The position numbers and the translations under genes are program-made. From Flavobacteriales bacterium UBA7382 (GTDB lineage Bacteria > Bacteroidota > Bacteroidia > Flavobacteriales_D > Sanyastnellaceae), in contig DKNS01000160.1 in assembly GCA_002469765.1 (NCBI GenBank), positions 1-8,789 on the forward strand: 8,789 bases of DNA, in the 5' to 3' direction. Each line of letters opens with the position of its first letter. Within the stretch, counting starts at the first letter, position 1. This document shows, piece after piece, positions 7,289 through 8,789 of this stretch. The notes under the pieces are model-generated. The model ran no database searches and had not been told where the DNA came from. It saw nothing but the letters and a program-made list of their open reading frames with translations.

Positions 7289-7410
7289 CCCGACAAAATA
7301 TCTTAACACAAGGTTGTTTTTTCCCCAACGCTCATCTACTTTTAGCCCGTTGAGGAATCTCTTTTCACTTTTTGTGAGTGGGTCCTCCAAGACAACCAAA
7401 TCGCTTTTGA

Positions 7411-7438
7411 AACGTTAAAACGTTGACGTTCAGGCGTT
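7411..7438. promoter_or_regulatory. cluster of ACGTT repeats upstream of the cysteine-rich secreted protein
   Basis: AACGTT (itself palindromic) occurs at 7411-7416 and 7419-7424, followed by ACGTT at 7426-7430 and GCGTT at 7434-7438. The cluster lies 44-70 bp before the preferred start codon at 7482, a position suited to regulator binding. The regulator is unknown and the repeat is short. Confidence 0.25.
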
Positions 7439-7481
7439 CTAAATGAAAATCTTTATTTGTTCTAAACCAAAACCTGTTCCT

Positions 7482-8789
7482 ATGTTCAACATGTATACCA
7501 AGTTGACGACGGCCCTCAGCGCCTTCGCTCTTCTTATCTCAGGAGGTGCATGGGGTCAATGCGCAGAAGGCGAGTTCGCAGTGGACTTCGCCCTCACCGC
7601 AGGATCCTACTCCACCGAGATCACATGGCAGCTCAACGATGAAGCTGGCAACAACCTTTTCAGTGGTGGGGCCCCCGACGGTGCCACCTGGTGCCTGACT
7701 GAAGGCACCTACACGTTCTTCGGCCTCGACTCTTACGGCGACGGCTGGAACGGCGCTGTGGCCACTTTCACCACTGGCGGTGTAACCACCTCATTCACTG
7801 TGGATGGCGATGCCGGTCAAATTGACATTGTGGTCAGCGCCGCGGTTCTCGGTTGCACCGATGCGGCTGCATCGAACTACAACGCCGACGCCACGGAAGA
7901 CGACGGCTCTTGCTGCTTCGGAAACGTGATGACAATCACCATGTACGATTCGTTCGGCGACGGTTACACCTCATTCGCTGGATGGGGTGGTTTGATCCTC
8001 AACGGCGATTCAACAGAATTTGCAGGAGGCTCCATCTTGTCCACAGATTTCTGTTTGGATAGCGGTTGTTACAATGCCGAGATTGTGCTGCCACAATACG
8101 CGACTGAAGCTACGTTTGACGTGACTGACGCCGCTGGCACAGTGATCAACTCTGGCGCAGGCTTCGGTTCTGCGGGCACCTTCGAGTTGTTCTTCTTCGC
8201 AGGCGACAACAGCTGTGTGGTTTATGGTTGCACGGCGGACGACGCTTGCAACTTCAACCTGGACGCCAACTTCGAAGATGGATCTTGCGAGTACATCACT
8301 TGCGCAGGCTGCACCGACGAGGGAGCATGCAACTACGACATGGAAGCGACGTTTGACAACGGCTCATGCGACTACAGCTGCGTGGGATGTCAAGACGAGA
8401 ATGCTGAGAACTACGACGGCGAATCCACCATCGCATGCGATGATTGCTGCATTTACTGCGAATTGGCTGCCTTGACTCTGGTGATGTACGACAGCTACGG
8501 CGACGGTTGGAACGCGAACACGCTGACCATTGGTGACTCTACCTACTGCTTCCCTGATGTCAATGGTGACTGCTCAACCACAAGCGTTTGGACGTTTACT
8601 GGTAACGAACTTTCACACCAGCTGTGTATTGATACAACCGGATGTACGGTTGCGACCTACAATGCAGACGGTGCTTACCAAACTGAGAATTCTTGGGCCC
8701 TTTTCGATCTTGATGGCAACGAAATTCTTTCTGCTGGCCCGGAGTCTGCCAACTTTGGCGACTGCCAGTTCGGTTGCATTGACGCGACT
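7482..8789 (+). CDS. secreted cysteine-rich repeat protein with DSYGDGW and GCTD-DGSC modules (3' end beyond window)
   Basis: The frame is open to the right edge (436 codons from 7482), so length and C-terminus are unknown. The preferred ATG gives a signal peptide (MFNMYTKLTT, hydrophobic ALSAFALLISGG, cleavage near AWG|Q, residue 25). In-frame ATGs at 7443 and 7491 are alternatives, the first giving an unusually long N-region. The mature protein is acidic and Cys-rich, with two interleaved module types. One carries DS[YF]GDG[WY] (residues 83-89, 156-162, 337-343) inside beta-rich stretches. The other is a 21-residue GC-x-D...NY...DGSC unit (124-144, 249-269, 276-296, a worn copy 302-322, and a fifth beginning at 431). 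I recognise both from large extracellular proteins of marine Bacteroidota, usually T9SS cargo. Asp/Gly loops suggest Ca2+ binding and the paired Cys suggest disulfides; both are inference. No enzyme domain is seen. A T9SS C-terminal domain would be expected beyond the window. Confidence 0.88.
   Translation, partial: MFNMYTKLTTALSAFALLISGGAWGQCAEGEFAVDFALTAGSYSTEITWQLNDEAGNNLFSGGAPDGATWCLTEGTYTFFGLDSYGDGWNGAVATFTTGGVTTSFTVDGDAGQIDIVVSAAVLGCTDAAASNYNADATEDDGSCCFGNVMTITMYDSFGDGYTSFAGWGGLILNGDSTEFAGGSILSTDFCLDSGCYNAEIVLPQYATEATFDVTDAAGTVINSGAGFGSAGTFELFFFAGDNSCVVYGCTADDACNFNLDANFEDGSCEYITCAGCTDEGACNYDMEATFDNGSCDYSCVGCQDENAENYDGESTIACDDCCIYCELAALTLVMYDSYGDGWNANTLTIGDSTYCFPDVNGDCSTTSVWTFTGNELSHQLCIDTTGCTVATYNADGAYQTENSWALFDLDGNEILSAGPESANFGDCQFGCIDAT
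7851..7913 (+). repeat. GCTD-DGSC unit 1 (isolated copy)
   Basis: This 21-codon unit begins GCTDAAASNYNADA and ends DDGSC. It sits alone between the first two DS-GDG modules. It has Ser where units 2 and 3 carry an internal Cys (A-S-N versus A-C-N). Confidence 0.75.
8226..8447 (+). repeat. three tandem GCTD-DGSC units (copies 2-4)
   Basis: Units at 8226-8288 (GCTADDACNFN...DGSC), 8307-8369 (GCTDEGACNYD...NGSC) and 8385-8447 (GCQDENAENYD, ending in a Cys-rich CDDCC instead of DGSC). They are joined by short Cys-containing linkers (EYITCA, DYSCV). The third of these is degenerate at its end. A fifth copy starts at 8772 (GCIDAT) and is cut by the edge. Confidence 0.75.

Larger units (their letters stand above)
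7193..7481. other. A/T-rich intergenic region with short repeats, no secure gene
   Basis: About 290 bp visibly richer in A/T than the flanking genes. It contains a perfect 8-bp inverted repeat CCCGATGA-ATTGA-TCATCGGG (7268-7288) and a direct repeat CCGATGAAT (7248-7256 and 7269-7277). A run of ACGTT motifs (7411-7438) lies nearer the downstream gene. A minus-strand frame (7399-7166, TTG start, 77 codons, no ATG) reads plausibly protein-like (DPLTKSEKRFLNGLKVDERW), but a stop lies just upstream and nothing is recognised. It could be a decayed gene fragment or chance. The promoter of the downstream gene should lie at the right end; TTTATTTG at 7452-7459 resembles the -7 consensus with one mismatch. 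Confidence 0.5.
7728..8510 (+). repeat. three dispersed DS[YF]GDG[WY] motifs
   Basis: The motif is encoded at 7728-7748 (DSYGDGW), 7947-7967 (DSFGDGY) and 8490-8510 (DSYGDGW). The second and third are preceded by a similar hydrophobic strand ending MYD. This indicates three copies of a roughly 100-residue beta domain interleaved with the Cys units. Confidence 0.7.

Noticed and set aside
7851..8510. Cys/Gly/Asp repeats as a possible CRISPR-like or minisatellite DNA array
   Set aside because: The repetition is at the protein level within one frame; the DNA copies differ and spacing is not regular.

Overview
The window looks like a piece of a Bacteroidota chromosome, most likely a free-living marine-type lineage with fairly GC-rich coding DNA. 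Three things point there: a CHU_C-type (gliding-motility/type IX secretion, T9SS) C-terminal domain on one secreted protein, GCTD...DGSC and DSYGDGW repeat modules on another, and a TAnnTTTG-type -7 promoter element upstream of guaB. Shine-Dalgarno sequences are not evident, which also fits the phylum.

Left half, minus strand (positions 4237 down to 1): a tight cluster guaB (IMP dehydrogenase) - periplasmic parvulin-type prolyl isomerase with two PpiC domains - SurA-N-like lipoprotein that runs off the left edge. The last two genes overlap by 4 bp (ATGA). The two chaperone-like proteins probably handle outer-membrane or exported proteins. guaB makes XMP for guanine nucleotide synthesis and may share only the transcript. 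Next, still on the minus strand (4278-6488), is a secreted protein of about six fibronectin-III-like units ending in a T9SS sorting domain.

Right half, plus strand: after a divergent intergenic region comes a small cytoplasmic protein of a Bacteroidota-specific family that databases often call 'ABC transporter ATPase', although it has no nucleotide-binding motifs. A probable terminator follows, then an A/T-rich stretch of about 300 bp with no secure gene. Last is the 5' part of a secreted, cysteine-rich, acidic repeat protein that is still open at the right edge.

Both secreted repeat proteins would be clients of the Sec/periplasmic pathway that the left-hand chaperones serve, but that link is inference. 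I found no RNA gene, CRISPR array, transposase or integrase. I did not find a convincing new multi-gene system. The most unusual item is the modular cysteine-rich protein at the right edge.
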